This document shows positions 24,392 to 33,633 of a stretch of DNA of 60,299 nucleotides, one piece after another. The notes beneath the pieces were generated by a model that searched no databases, was not told the origin of the DNA, and saw only the letters and a program-made list of their open reading frames with translations. The DNA is taken from assembly GCA_045538755.1 (NCBI GenBank), contig JAZQEC010000007.1, positions 1 through 60,299 of the forward strand. The letters run 5' to 3'. Origin of the DNA: UBA1738 sp045538755 (GTDB lineage: Bacteria; Bacillota; Clostridia; UBA1381). Position 1 is the stretch's first letter. Each line of letters begins with the position of its first letter. The position numbers and the translations under genes were made by a program.

Positions 24392-25288
24392 ATGGATTTA
24401 CTGAAAAATTGCACGTTATGCCCCAGAAAATGCGGAGTTGACCGCATTTCAGGCGAAACAGGCTTTTGCGGCAGTACAGATAAAATTAAAATTGCAAGAA
24501 GCGCGCTACACTTTTGGGAAGAACCGTGTATTTCAGGCAAAAGTGGCTCTGGAACGGTCTTTTTTTCGTATTGTACAATGAAGTGCGTCTATTGCCAGAA
24601 CTACAAGATAAGCACCCAAAACTGTGGAAAATATGTAACAGAATCCGAGCTTGCTGACTGCTTTTTAAGTCTGCAAAAACAGGGTGCAAACAATATAAAT
24701 TTAGTAACTCCAACACATTTTGTACCGCAGATAATATCAGCGATTAAAATTGCAAGAAAAAATGGGCTCGTGCTGCCCATAATATATAATACAAGCGGCT
24801 ATGAAAACGCAGAAACAATAAAAATGCTTGATGGATTTGTTGATGTTTATCTTCCCGACCTCAAGTATTTTAGTGACAAATATGCTGTAAAATACTCAAG
24901 CGCCAAAAATTATTTTAAAACTGCCACAGCTTCAATCAAAGAGATGTTTAATCAAGTTGGCAAATGCCAGTTTGACGAAAACGGGATTATCAAAAAAGGC
25001 GTGATTGTCCGCCACCTTATGCTTCCCGGACTTTTATTTGACACGAAAAAAATTCTTGATTATTTATTTGCAGAGTACGAAAACGATATTTACATAAGCA
25101 TTATGAGCCAATATACTCCGCTTTCGACCCTGCCGGAAACCTTTCAGGAGCTTAACAAAAAAATAAATCCCGACCACTACGAAGCAATTCTTGATTACGC
25201 CGCTAAAATCGGGATTGAAAATGCTTATATTCAGGAAGGAAGCTCTGCAAGCGAGAACTTTATCCCTGATTTTTACAGTGAAGAATGA
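24392..25288 (+). CDS. radical SAM protein, PflA-like
   Basis: A 298-aa radical SAM enzyme with the CxxxCxxC cluster motif CTMKCVYC near residue 66-73. An N-terminal cysteine motif (CTLCPRKCGVDRISGETGFC) is typical of the uncharacterised pyruvate-formate-lyase-activating-enzyme-like group. No glycyl-radical enzyme is next to it, so its target is unknown. GGAGGG precedes the ATG. Its last 16 bases overlap the end of the convergent MATE gene. Confidence 0.85.
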   Translation: MDLLKNCTLCPRKCGVDRISGETGFCGSTDKIKIARSALHFWEEPCISGKSGSGTVFFSYCTMKCVYCQNYKISTQNCGKYVTESELADCFLSLQKQGANNINLVTPTHFVPQIISAIKIARKNGLVLPIIYNTSGYENAETIKMLDGFVDVYLPDLKYFSDKYAVKYSSAKNYFKTATASIKEMFNQVGKCQFDENGIIKKGVIVRHLMLPGLLFDTKKILDYLFAEYENDIYISIMSQYTPLSTLPETFQELNKKINPDHYEAILDYAAKIGIENAYIQEGSSASENFIPDFYSEE

Positions 25289-26601
25289 TTGAATGTCATT
25301 CTTCTTTTTGCATACAGATATGCTACCATATACATAGCTCCCGTAACAAGCCAGGAAAGAGGATATGATATATACAAAAATTCCGGGGTTCTATTAAGCG
25401 GAAACAGACACAAAAGCCATATAATTCTAAAACCGCAAACACCGACTATACTCATAAGCATTGACGTTACAGTCAATCCCATACCTCTTAAAATTCCCGA
25501 TGGAATCTCCAAAAATGCTAGTGTGAAGTACGGAATAACTACATATTGATATTTTACTATTGCAAATCTTGCTGCCGCTACATCACCTGGCGCAAACAGT
25601 TCTATAAAAAAGTCCTTTGTGGCATACGCAGCTATGCTTAATATAACCGCCTCGGTTATAGCAAGTATCATTCCCCAAACTAAAATCGGAGTAATTCTTT
25701 TTGTTTTATTTGCTCCCACATTCTGGCTTGTAAAAGTCGTAACCGTCTGCGTAAGTGCATTTATGGCAACATACAAAATCCCCTCAATTTGACTTTCAAC
25801 TGCATGGCCTGCTGCAGCCGCTGCTCCGAATGAATTTACTGATGAAATCATTATTGTATTTGAAACACTAAATGTTATTCCCTGAATACTTGACGGAATA
25901 CCTATTCCTGCCATAAATCTCAAAATTCTTTTGTCAAACTGTATATCTTTAATGGAAAAGCCAATGTCGCTTTTTTTAAGCATACAGAAAATCATTATCG
26001 CAGCAATTCCTTGAGAAATTACCGTTGCAAGCGCAACACCAGCAACACCCATACTGAAATATTTTACAAATACTATATTTAAAATGACATTTATTGCTCC
26101 CGAAATAACAAGCGAAATCATTGGATTTTTAGTATCGCCTGTTCCACGAAGGGTTGCAGCAATAAAGTTATAAATCGCTGTAAAAGGCATTCCGAGGAAA
26201 AGTATCTGCATATATAAAACTGACATATCGATTATTTCTGCGTCAATTTCAACAATATCAGCAATAGGACCTGCTGCAAAAAAACCGATAATTCCAATCA
26301 CAATACCGCTTACCAGCGCCGTAATAACTGCCGTATCAGATGTACGCTTGACACGTAGCTTATCACCTGCGCCAAAATGCCTCGCCGCTGTTACATTAGT
26401 ACCGATGGCAAGTCCCATAAACAGATTTACAAGAGTATTTACAATCGGTCCTACCGAACCTACAGCTCCCAGGGCATATGAACTTTCATATCTTCCTACA
26501 ATCAGTGAGTCGGCTGCATTGTAAAGTGTTTGCAAAACACTGCTTAAAATTATAGGAATAGCAAACCGAAGCATTTCGGGAAGTAATTTCCCGTTCACCA
26601 T
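25273..26601 (-). CDS. MATE-family efflux transporter
   Basis: A 442-aa integral membrane protein with about 12 hydrophobic helices in two halves. Family-type segments are the N-terminal PIILSSVLQTLYNAADSLIVG and ATLRGTGDTKNPM in the middle. Such transporters export cationic drugs or metabolites in exchange for Na+ or H+. The substrate cannot be predicted. It has its own promoter and no obvious operon partner, and overlaps the radical SAM gene tail to tail. Confidence 0.93.
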   Translation of the reverse strand: MVNGKLLPEMLRFAIPIILSSVLQTLYNAADSLIVGRYESSYALGAVGSVGPIVNTLVNLFMGLAIGTNVTAARHFGAGDKLRVKRTSDTAVITALVSGIVIGIIGFFAAGPIADIVEIDAEIIDMSVLYMQILFLGMPFTAIYNFIAATLRGTGDTKNPMISLVISGAINVILNIVFVKYFSMGVAGVALATVISQGIAAIMIFCMLKKSDIGFSIKDIQFDKRILRFMAGIGIPSSIQGITFSVSNTIMISSVNSFGAAAAAGHAVESQIEGILYVAINALTQTVTTFTSQNVGANKTKRITPILVWGMILAITEAVILSIAAYATKDFFIELFAPGDVAAARFAIVKYQYVVIPYFTLAFLEIPSGILRGMGLTVTSMLMSIVGVCGFRIIWLLCLFPLNRTPEFLYISYPLSWLVTGAMYMVAYLYAKRRMTFNHSSL

Positions 26602-26662
26602 ATCAATCCTTTTTTTAATAAGAATACACCTCGCTTACTGTTCTATTTTTATGTCCCAAAAT

Positions 26663-26690
26663 ATTATACACCCATCAAAAATAATGTCAA
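26663..26690 (-). promoter_or_regulatory. promoter of the MATE gene
   Basis: Minus strand TTGACA (26690-26685), 16-bp spacer, TATAAT (26668-26663). Confidence 0.7.
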
Positions 26691-26715
26691 TATTTTTTTA
26701 GATATTTCGAAAAAA

Positions 26716-26753
26716 ATAAGGAACTGCAACAATTTTTTTGTTACAGTTCTGTT
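26716..26753 (-). terminator. terminator of obg-mltG
   Basis: Minus-strand stem GAACTGTAACAA / TTGTTGCAGTTC (one mismatch) with an A-rich loop, followed by CTTATTTTTTT. It starts at the mltG stop codon. Confidence 0.75.
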
Positions 26754-27788
26754 TTAATTTTGTGTACTTGTATGTTGCTCGTAGGTCTCGGCAAATATAT
26801 GACTTCCGTCATTTTTCAAAGTATCTGTATGATAATAGAGGAAGTTATGGTTTTGCGGGCTATTTGCCGCTTTTATCGCAGAAATCCCCGGACAACAAAT
26901 CGGGCCTATCGGAAGTCCTTTATATTTATAGGTGTTGTATTTCGAATTGACCTCAAGGTCTTTATAATATACCCTTTCAACATCATACATTCCGCCAGAA
27001 ATCGCATAAACCACCGTTGCGTCAATCTGCATAAGCATATTCTGCCTGAGCCTGTTTTCAAAAACGCCCGCAATTACCGGCCGCTCTTTCGCAATCTTTG
27101 CTTCTCTTTCTACCATTGATGCTTTGGTTATTGTTTCATACATTTTATCTTGGGAAATTCCTAAGCCTCCAACTTGTTTTTGGAACTCGTCAAGCATCGT
27201 TTTGATAACTGTTTCTGCTGTGGCATCTGCATAAAATTCATAGGTTGACGGATATAAAAATCCCTGCAGACGATAGCGTATATCATTAGAAGAAGGAACA
27301 GATTTCAAAAATGAGTAGTCGTACTCTTTGTTCAGTGCATTTTCAAATTCATTATCGGTACAAAGTCCCATTTCTACAACTCGTGCCTTTATATTTTCAA
27401 CTGAGAACCCTTCAGGTATTGTCAGTGTAACAGTATGTTTTTTTGCACCCTTTGTTGCAAGTATTTTAAGAATTTCACCTACGGAATCATTTTTGTCAAA
27501 CTTAAATGTACCGTGCTGCAACTTACCTCTGTATTTTGATACAGACAAGCGCAACATAAACCAAAGTTTAGATTTTATTACGTCCTCGTCCTTTAAAATC
27601 TCTGCAATCTGCGCAGAAGATGTTCCTTCTTTAATAGTAATTGCAACAGTTTCGTCATCAAAAAGCGAAATAACATAATTTATAGCAAATACAGCCGCAA
27701 AAATAACAACCGCAATTTTTATACCGTTCTTATTGCGTCTTCTTTTTTTATTGTTTCTATGCCTCATCCTGTCCAAGCCTTTTTCCAT
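26754..27788 (-). CDS. mltG: endolytic murein transglycosylase MltG (YceG-like)
   Basis: Cleaves nascent glycan strands at the outer face of the membrane and helps end peptidoglycan elongation; 344 aa. A very basic N-terminus (MRHRNNKKRRRNKNG) is followed by one membrane helix at about 23-43. Then come a LysM-like region (TIPEGFSVENIKARV) and the YceG domain with ASMVEREAKIAKERPVIAGVF carrying the catalytic Glu. The end has YNTYKYKGLPIGPICCPG (YxTY and GLPxGPI motifs). It follows obg by 14 bases with GCGAGGT as SD. Confidence 0.93.
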   Translation of the reverse strand: MEKGLDRMRHRNNKKRRRNKNGIKIAVVIFAAVFAINYVISLFDDETVAITIKEGTSSAQIAEILKDEDVIKSKLWFMLRLSVSKYRGKLQHGTFKFDKNDSVGEILKILATKGAKKHTVTLTIPEGFSVENIKARVVEMGLCTDNEFENALNKEYDYSFLKSVPSSNDIRYRLQGFLYPSTYEFYADATAETVIKTMLDEFQKQVGGLGISQDKMYETITKASMVEREAKIAKERPVIAGVFENRLRQNMLMQIDATVVYAISGGMYDVERVYYKDLEVNSKYNTYKYKGLPIGPICCPGISAIKAANSPQNHNFLYYHTDTLKNDGSHIFAETYEQHTSTQN

Positions 27789-27802
27789 AGTACATACCTC
27801 GC

Positions 27803-29083
27803 CTACCAGACAAAATCAAATTCAAGGTCTCCTATCCTTACGGTATCTCCCTCGTTTATACCTGCCTCAACCAAAGCTTCAATAACACCTCGGTTTTTAA
27901 GAGCATTTTGGAAAAACTGCAAGCTTTCACTATCCGAGAAGTTGACACTTCCACCGACAGCCTCAATCCACGTTCCTGAAACAACGTAAACACCGTCTTC
28001 CACTTTGATTTCAAATCCTTTATCTGTTTTATCTATAAATTCCTGCTCATTAATATCAAGTTCAATATCAAATTCCTGAATAGGCGGCAGTTTTTCAAGT
28101 TCTGCATAGGTATGCTTCATAAGCTCCCAAACACCTTGTCCTGTTGCTGCTGAAATTGGGAACACAGTATATCCCCTGTTTTTCATTTCACTACAGAATT
28201 CTTCGTAAACTGTTTCATCCTGCAAAATATCGGTCTTATTTGCCGCAATAATTTGCGGACGATTTTCAAGCTCAAGGTTATACTTTACAAGCTCACTGTT
28301 TATTATTTCAAAATCCTCAAGCGGATTTCGGCCTTCAATCCCCGAAACGTCTACAACGTGAATTAAAAGTCTCGTACGCTCAATATGTCTCAAAAACTCA
28401 TGACCGAGTCCGACACCTTCGCTTGCACCCTCTATAATTCCCGGAATGTCGGCAAGAACAAAATTCATATGCTCTTCAATCGAAACAACACCCAAATTTG
28501 GCTCAAGTGTAGTAAAATGATAGTTAGCAATTTTAGGGTCTGCCTTCGTTGTACGTGACAAAATTGTTGATTTCCCAACATTAGGAAAACCTACCAATCC
28601 AACGTCTGCCAAAAGCTTTAATTCAAGATAAACCTCACGTTCATCGCCCTTTTGTCCGTTTTTGGCAAAATTAGGCGTCTGCCTTGTAGCAGTAGCAAAA
28701 TGTGCATTTCCCCAACCGCCGTTTCCGCCTCTTGCAAGTATTACGTCTTTTTCCGGATCGTAAAGGTCGGCAATTATCTTACCTGTTTCCACATCACGTA
28801 CAACAGTACCCTGCGGAACACAAATAACGATATCCTCACCGCGTTTTCCGTTCATTTTGTTTTTCATACCTGCCTGTCCGCTTTCCGCAACGTATTTTCG
28901 CTTATACCGAAAATCCATAAGCGTGGTAAGACCTAAATCCACTCTGAAAACCACGTTCCCGCCACGACCTCCGTCGCCTCCGTCAGGTCCGCCTGCCGCA
29001 ACGTACTTTTCACGGTGAAACGCAATAGCGCCGTTTCCGCCATTACCGGCTTTTATGAAAATTTTTGCTTTATCTATAAACAT
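27803..29083 (-). CDS. obg: GTPase Obg (CgtA)
   Basis: Essential ribosome-assembly and stress GTPase, 426 aa. Three parts: glycine-rich Obg fold (residues 1-158, GGPDGGDGGRGGNV), G domain (GFPNVGKST as G1, DIPG as G3, ANKTD as G4), and the C-terminal OCT domain (VEDGVYVVSGTWIE to the end). It binds the 50S subunit and in Bacillus also interacts with stress-response regulators and ppGpp. Promoter lies just upstream; mltG follows in the same transcript. Confidence 0.97.
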   Translation of the reverse strand: MFIDKAKIFIKAGNGGNGAIAFHREKYVAAGGPDGGDGGRGGNVVFRVDLGLTTLMDFRYKRKYVAESGQAGMKNKMNGKRGEDIVICVPQGTVVRDVETGKIIADLYDPEKDVILARGGNGGWGNAHFATATRQTPNFAKNGQKGDEREVYLELKLLADVGLVGFPNVGKSTILSRTTKADPKIANYHFTTLEPNLGVVSIEEHMNFVLADIPGIIEGASEGVGLGHEFLRHIERTRLLIHVVDVSGIEGRNPLEDFEIINSELVKYNLELENRPQIIAANKTDILQDETVYEEFCSEMKNRGYTVFPISAATGQGVWELMKHTYAELEKLPPIQEFDIELDINEQEFIDKTDKGFEIKVEDGVYVVSGTWIEAVGGSVNFSDSESLQFFQNALKNRGVIEALVEAGINEGDTVRIGDLEFDFVW

Positions 29084-29135
29084 CTGTTTTCTCCGTTTCT
29101 GCTTTTCTTAAAGTAGTTTGCATCAAATTACCGAT

Positions 29136-29164
29136 ATTATATCATAAAAAGAAAAATTTGTAAA
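29136..29164 (-). promoter_or_regulatory. promoter of obg-mltG
   Basis: Minus strand TTTACA (29164-29159), 17-bp spacer, TATAAT (29141-29136). Confidence 0.6.
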
Positions 29165-29194
29165 TAGAGGATATAATTTGTGAAAAAAGACGCC

Positions 29195-29230
29195 TTAAAA
29201 AGAAAAATATCGTTTGAAAACGATATTTTT
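29195..29230 (-). terminator. terminator of the D,D-carboxypeptidase gene
   Basis: Minus-strand stem AAAAATATCGTTT / AAACGATATTTTT (29230-29203) followed by a T-rich run CTTTTTAAGG. Confidence 0.65.
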
Positions 29231-29327
29231 CCCATTTATTATAAAGTTTTAGTTTTATATGTGGCTTTACTTTCGTTTTTCGTTTGTTTTTGTTATTTTT
29301 AGGTCTGCACTATTTTTGCATACCTTT

Positions 29328-30467
29328 TTATCTTACATTACCACTTACCAGTGCATACATCATATCTAAAAGAACCATACCAAATCCTTTTTTCTCCACA
29401 TCTCCTGCAGCAACAATATCTACGGTTTTGACTACATTTCCGCTCTCGGTAAATGTTATTTCACCCACCTTATCTCCTGACTTAACAGGTGCGGGAACGT
29501 GGTCTGACAAGGTTACCGTCTTTTCTATCTCAAGAGGCTTTGAACGTTCCATCAAAACAGAATAATCATCACTCGAAACTGTCTGAACCTCCTTTACCTT
29601 ACCCTTTGAAACAGTTATAATTCCCGTCGGTTCACCTTTTTCGACCTGTTTTTTTACACTATATCCCGAAAAACCGTAATTTAAAAGTGCACTTGCTGAA
29701 GCAAATCGGGTTTTAGTATCATTAGCACCCAGAACAACTGCTATAAGAGCCATTCCATCTCGCTCTGCCGTTGCAGAAAGACAGCATCCAGCCTTTGATG
29801 TTGAGCCAGTTTTGAGACCTGTTGCTCCGTTATAAAATCTTATCAGCCTGTTTGTGTTTGCAAGTTCAAACTTCCCGTCACGCAAAGAATCCGTCCATAT
29901 TTTTGTATAGTCAAATATCTTCTTGTGTTTTATAAGCTCACGTGACATAGTAGCAACATCACGTGCTGAAGAATACTGTCCGTCAGCATCAAGTCCGTTG
30001 GTATTTAAAAATACCGTGTCACACATTCCAAGCTCTACGGCACGCTTATTCATCATATCAACAAAGTTTGCCTCACTCCCTGCAATATGCTCTGCCATAG
30101 CGACACAGCCATCATTTGCACTTGCAACCGCAATTCCCTTCATCATATCATGTACACTAAGCTGCTCTCCTGTTTCCAAAAACATCGTCGAACCGCCGTA
30201 GCTGTTTGCATTTTCGCTCACCGTTACCATATCTTCAAAAGTAAGTGCGCCGCTTTCAATCCGCTCCATTATTAAAAGCATCGTCATAATCTTTGTTACA
30301 CTTGCAATCGGCAGGTGCTCGTCAGGGTTTTGCTCATAAAGCACATTACCCGTTGATGCTTCCATAAGTATTGCCGATTTTACTCCCTCTGCAAGATTTT
30401 CTGCATAAACAGGCGGTATAATTCCGATTAAAACCGCAATTATTACCGCAAAAACAGTTTTTTTCAA
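29328..30467 (-). CDS. D-alanyl-D-alanine carboxypeptidase (DacF/PBP5-like)
   Basis: Trims the terminal D-Ala of peptidoglycan stem peptides outside the membrane. Signal peptide MKKTVFAVIIAVLIGIIPPV with cleavage after YA (about 22). Active-site motifs of the S11 class: SVTK (Ser56-Lys59), SAN (116-118) and KTG (219-221). A C-terminal PBP5-type beta domain follows (about 275-355), and the last 20 residues may form the amphipathic membrane anchor. Length 379 aa. DacF homologues act in sporulation or vegetative growth; the sequence does not decide which. Confidence 0.93.
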   Translation of the reverse strand: MKKTVFAVIIAVLIGIIPPVYAENLAEGVKSAILMEASTGNVLYEQNPDEHLPIASVTKIMTMLLIMERIESGALTFEDMVTVSENANSYGGSTMFLETGEQLSVHDMMKGIAVASANDGCVAMAEHIAGSEANFVDMMNKRAVELGMCDTVFLNTNGLDADGQYSSARDVATMSRELIKHKKIFDYTKIWTDSLRDGKFELANTNRLIRFYNGATGLKTGSTSKAGCCLSATAERDGMALIAVVLGANDTKTRFASASALLNYGFSGYSVKKQVEKGEPTGIITVSKGKVKEVQTVSSDDYSVLMERSKPLEIEKTVTLSDHVPAPVKSGDKVGEITFTESGNVVKTVDIVAAGDVEKKGFGMVLLDMMYALVSGNVR

Positions 30468-30553
30468 CTCCGTCCACCTTCCTTTTTACTAACCTATTCG
30501 CAAAATCCTGCATTTATGAATATTTTAAACCCATAAGCGGAAAGTAAATATAC

Positions 30554-30582
30554 TTGCTTTTTTCCACGTGATTTGATATAAT
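30554..30582 (+). promoter_or_regulatory. promoter of trkA-trkH
   Basis: TTGCTT (30554-30559), 17-bp spacer, TATAAT (30577-30582). Confidence 0.55.
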
Positions 30583-30627
30583 ATTTAATTGGAATATATA
30601 TCCGTTTTTAAAGGAGAATGATATTAA

Positions 30628-31986
30628 ATGAAAATAATAATTGTTGGATGCGGAAAGGTAGGACAAAAACTTGCCGAAAAGCTGAGTCAGGAAAATGAAC
30701 ACGACATTACCGTTGTTGATTTAAGGCATAAAATTATTCAAGATTTAATAAATCAGTATGATATAATGGGCGTTGAAGGCAGCTGTACCGGACTTGACAC
30801 TCTCTTAGAAGCAGGTGTTGAAGCTGCCGATATTCTTATTGCAGTTACAGGCTCTGACGAGCTGAATCTCCTGACCTGTCTGATGGCAAAAAAAGCAGGT
30901 AATTGCCAGACTATTGCAAGAGTCAGAAAGCCAGAATATGCAAGGTCTTTGCATCTTTTTAAGGAAGATTTGGGGCTTGCAATGATAATCAATCCTGAGT
31001 TTGCTGCGGCAACAGAAATTGCACGTGTACTGCGTTTCCCAAGTGCAATCCAGATTGATACTTTCGCTAAAGGCAGAGCGGAAATATTAAAGTTCAAGAT
31101 ACCTGAAGACTCTATTCTTGACAATTTGAAAATCGCACATATGAGCCAGAAAATTGACTGCGATATTTTAGTTTGCGGAGTTGTACGTGGTGATGACGCG
31201 TTTATCCCTGGCGGTGATTTTGTTTTAAAGAGCGGCGATTTCGTAAGTATAGTTGCCTCTATAAAGAGCGGTGCTGAATTCTTTAAGAAAATCGGCATTA
31301 AAGCAAGCCGTGTAAAAGACACAATTATTGTTGGCGGCGGCGAAATTGGATATTATCTTTCAAAAATACTTTTAGCAAGCGGAATCAAGGTTAAAATCAT
31401 TGAACGCGACACTGCAAGAAGCGAAGAACTTTGCCAGCTTTTGCCCAAAGCCACAATTATAAACGCCGACGGAACAGACAACCGAGTTCTTATGGAAGAA
31501 GGCATTGAATATGCCGATTCTTTTGTAGCACTAACAAATATCGACGAGGAAAATATCCTCTTATCATTATTTGCAAAAAGCAAAACAGACGGAAAGCTTA
31601 TAACCAAAATAAACCGTATTGCCTATGACGAGGTTATTTCAAACCTTGACCTCGACACAACCGTGTATCCAAAAAATATTACTGCAGATTATATTGTTAA
31701 GTTTGTTCGTGCGAAAAACAATTCCATTGGAAGCAATATAGAAACAATGCACATCATTTTGGACGGCAAGGCTGAAGCTTTAGAATTTAGAATTCGTGAA
31801 AACTCACCTATTTCAGGTATTCCTATTGAAAAGCTAAGCCTCAAAAACAACATTTTGATTGCGTGCATAAACCGAAGCGGAAAAATCATCATCCCACGTG
31901 GACGTGATATTATCGAAGCCGGCGATACCGTTATTGTTGTTACAACACGTGCAGGCTTTACCGATATAAAAGACATTTTGGAATAA
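30628..31986 (+). CDS. trkA: Trk potassium uptake regulator TrkA
   Basis: Cytoplasmic gating subunit of the Trk/Ktr K+ uptake system. The 452-aa chain holds two RCK repeats: IIIVGCGKVGQKLAE at the start and TIIVGGGEIGYYLSK at about residue 233, both NAD(H)/nucleotide-binding Rossmann loops. Each is followed by an RCK_C domain. Two-repeat TrkA proteins form the gating ring under the TrkH channel, which is encoded next (12 bases downstream). Cyclic-di-AMP often binds RCK_C domains of such proteins in Firmicutes, a possible control not visible here. Confidence 0.95.
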   Translation: MKIIIVGCGKVGQKLAEKLSQENEHDITVVDLRHKIIQDLINQYDIMGVEGSCTGLDTLLEAGVEAADILIAVTGSDELNLLTCLMAKKAGNCQTIARVRKPEYARSLHLFKEDLGLAMIINPEFAAATEIARVLRFPSAIQIDTFAKGRAEILKFKIPEDSILDNLKIAHMSQKIDCDILVCGVVRGDDAFIPGGDFVLKSGDFVSIVASIKSGAEFFKKIGIKASRVKDTIIVGGGEIGYYLSKILLASGIKVKIIERDTARSEELCQLLPKATIINADGTDNRVLMEEGIEYADSFVALTNIDEENILLSLFAKSKTDGKLITKINRIAYDEVISNLDLDTTVYPKNITADYIVKFVRAKNNSIGSNIETMHIILDGKAEALEFRIRENSPISGIPIEKLSLKNNILIACINRSGKIIIPRGRDIIEAGDTVIVVTTRAGFTDIKDILE

Positions 31987-31998
31987 GAGGGTGACATT

Positions 31999-33435
31999 AT
32001 GAATTATAAAGTTATTCTTCACACCCTTGGTTGGGTATTAAATATTGAAGCAACCGCACTGCTTCTGCCTCTTATCTGTGCTGCGTTATATGGCGAGCCA
32101 TACGTTCTGCTTTTTGCATTTTGCATAGCATTTTGTCTACTTTTCGGCTTACCTTTAACAATAAAAAAACCAAAAAACAAAACATTATATGCAAGAGAAG
32201 GCTTTATTGCAGTAGCACTTTCCTGGATAGTATTAAGTATTTTCGGTGCACTCCCGTTTTTCATTTCGGGATTTATACCAAACTTTATTGATGCTCTTTT
32301 CGAGACTGTTTCTGGATTTACCACAACAGGTGCATCAATTTTAACCGACGTGGAATCACTTCCTAAAAGTTTGCTTTTCTGGCGCAGTTTTACGCACTGG
32401 ATAGGCGGAATGGGCGTTTTGGTATTTTTAGTTGCAATACTTCCGCTTTCGGGCGGAAACAACCTGTACCTCATAAAGGCAGAAAGCCCCGGCCCATCGG
32501 TTAGCAAGCTTGTGCCAAAGGTACGTTCTACCGCAAAAATTCTGTACGAAATGTATCTTGTACTTACGCTTATTGAAATTATGCTTCTGCTTTTTGGCGG
32601 ACTTGACTTATTTTCTGCCATAACCCTTTCCTTTGGTACAGCCGGAACCGGTGGATTCGGGATTTTAAATAGCAGTATAGGCGACTACTCACCCTATGTT
32701 CAAAATGTGATAACAGTATTTATGCTTTTGTTCGGCATAGATTTTTCACTATACTATTTACTTCTTTTACGTAAATTCAAATCGGTATTGCGTTCAGAAG
32801 AGCTTAGGACATATCTGGGAATTGTTTCTCTTTCAATTATAGTTATCGCATTTAACTGTCGTGGGCTTTTTGAAAGTATGGTAACAGCCTTCCGTCACTC
32901 AGCATTTCAGGTTGCGTCTATTGTTACAACAACAGGATATGGAACCGCAGACTTTGATAAATGGCCCGAACTTTCCAAAACTATACTCGTAACACTTATG
33001 TTTATGGGTGCTTGTGCAGGAAGTACGGGAGGCGGAATTAAGGTTTCAAGAATTATTATACTTGTAAAGACGATTTTCAAAGAGCTTGCAACTGCCGTTC
33101 ACCCTAAAAGTGTTCGCAAAATCACACTAAATGGAAGACCTGTTGAACATGAGGTCGTACGCATTGTAAACGTGTATATGGCGGCTTATATTATGATTTT
33201 TGTAGCATCTATTCTAATAATAAGTCTTGACAACTTTAGCTTTACAACCAATTTTACAGCAATCGCTGCAACAATCAACAACATCGGTCCCGGACTTGAA
33301 GCGGTTGGGCCGACACAAAACTTTTCGGCATTTTCCGGTCTTTCAAAACTCGTTATGATTGGAGATATGCTGATAGGAAGACTTGAAATATTCCCGATTT
33401 TAGTTCTTTTTGCACCTCAGTCTTGGAAAAAATAA
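31999..33435 (+). CDS. trkH: Trk-type potassium channel TrkH
   Basis: A 478-aa membrane pore subunit made of four M1-P-M2 repeats. The pore loops are seen as TVSGFTTTGASIL, SFGTAGTGGFGI, IVTTTGYGTADF and AATINNIGPGLE, each with the conserved Gly of the K+ filter. It works with TrkA encoded just upstream; SD AGAGGGTG precedes the ATG. Typical of the TrkH/KtrB family; Trk versus Ktr cannot be decided by reading alone, but the two-repeat TrkA partner favours Trk. Confidence 0.95.
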   Translation: MNYKVILHTLGWVLNIEATALLLPLICAALYGEPYVLLFAFCIAFCLLFGLPLTIKKPKNKTLYAREGFIAVALSWIVLSIFGALPFFISGFIPNFIDALFETVSGFTTTGASILTDVESLPKSLLFWRSFTHWIGGMGVLVFLVAILPLSGGNNLYLIKAESPGPSVSKLVPKVRSTAKILYEMYLVLTLIEIMLLLFGGLDLFSAITLSFGTAGTGGFGILNSSIGDYSPYVQNVITVFMLLFGIDFSLYYLLLLRKFKSVLRSEELRTYLGIVSLSIIVIAFNCRGLFESMVTAFRHSAFQVASIVTTTGYGTADFDKWPELSKTILVTLMFMGACAGSTGGGIKVSRIIILVKTIFKELATAVHPKSVRKITLNGRPVEHEVVRIVNVYMAAYIMIFVASILIISLDNFSFTTNFTAIAATINNIGPGLEAVGPTQNFSAFSGLSKLVMIGDMLIGRLEIFPILVLFAPQSWKK

Positions 33436-33436
33436 A

Positions 33437-33510
33437 CAATAAAAAACCCTGTCGGGTTTTAACGCAGATAATGGTATCTACCGTTTCCCGACAGGGATAT
33501 TTTATTGTTT
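33437..33510. terminator. bidirectional terminator between trkH and gyrB
   Basis: CCCTGTCGGG (33447-33456) pairs with CCCGACAGGG (33487-33496) around a 30-base loop; outer CAATAAAA / TTTTATTG extends it, and T-rich DNA follows on both sides. Confidence 0.75.
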
Positions 33511-33633
33511 TATTGTTTTAAAATGCAAACCATTACTTATGACCATAATACGAATTAACGCTCTATATCCGCAAATAGTGCTTGTCTGGTAATTCGCATT
33601 TGTATGTGACAATGGTATAGTTTTTATATTCTT
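33511..33633. other. intergenic segment with weak inverted repeats downstream of gyrB
   Basis: Contains ACGAATTA / TAATTCGC (near 33551 and 33591) and AAATGC / GCATTT (33521 and 33597). No ORF, promoter or known RNA recognised. Confidence 0.3.

Noticed and set aside
30753..31322. Long antisense frame over trkA
   Set aside because: Mirror of trkA coding sequence; no regulatory signals of its own.
33511..33633. Small RNA downstream of gyrB
   Set aside because: Only weak, short inverted repeats and no convincing promoter or terminator of its own.
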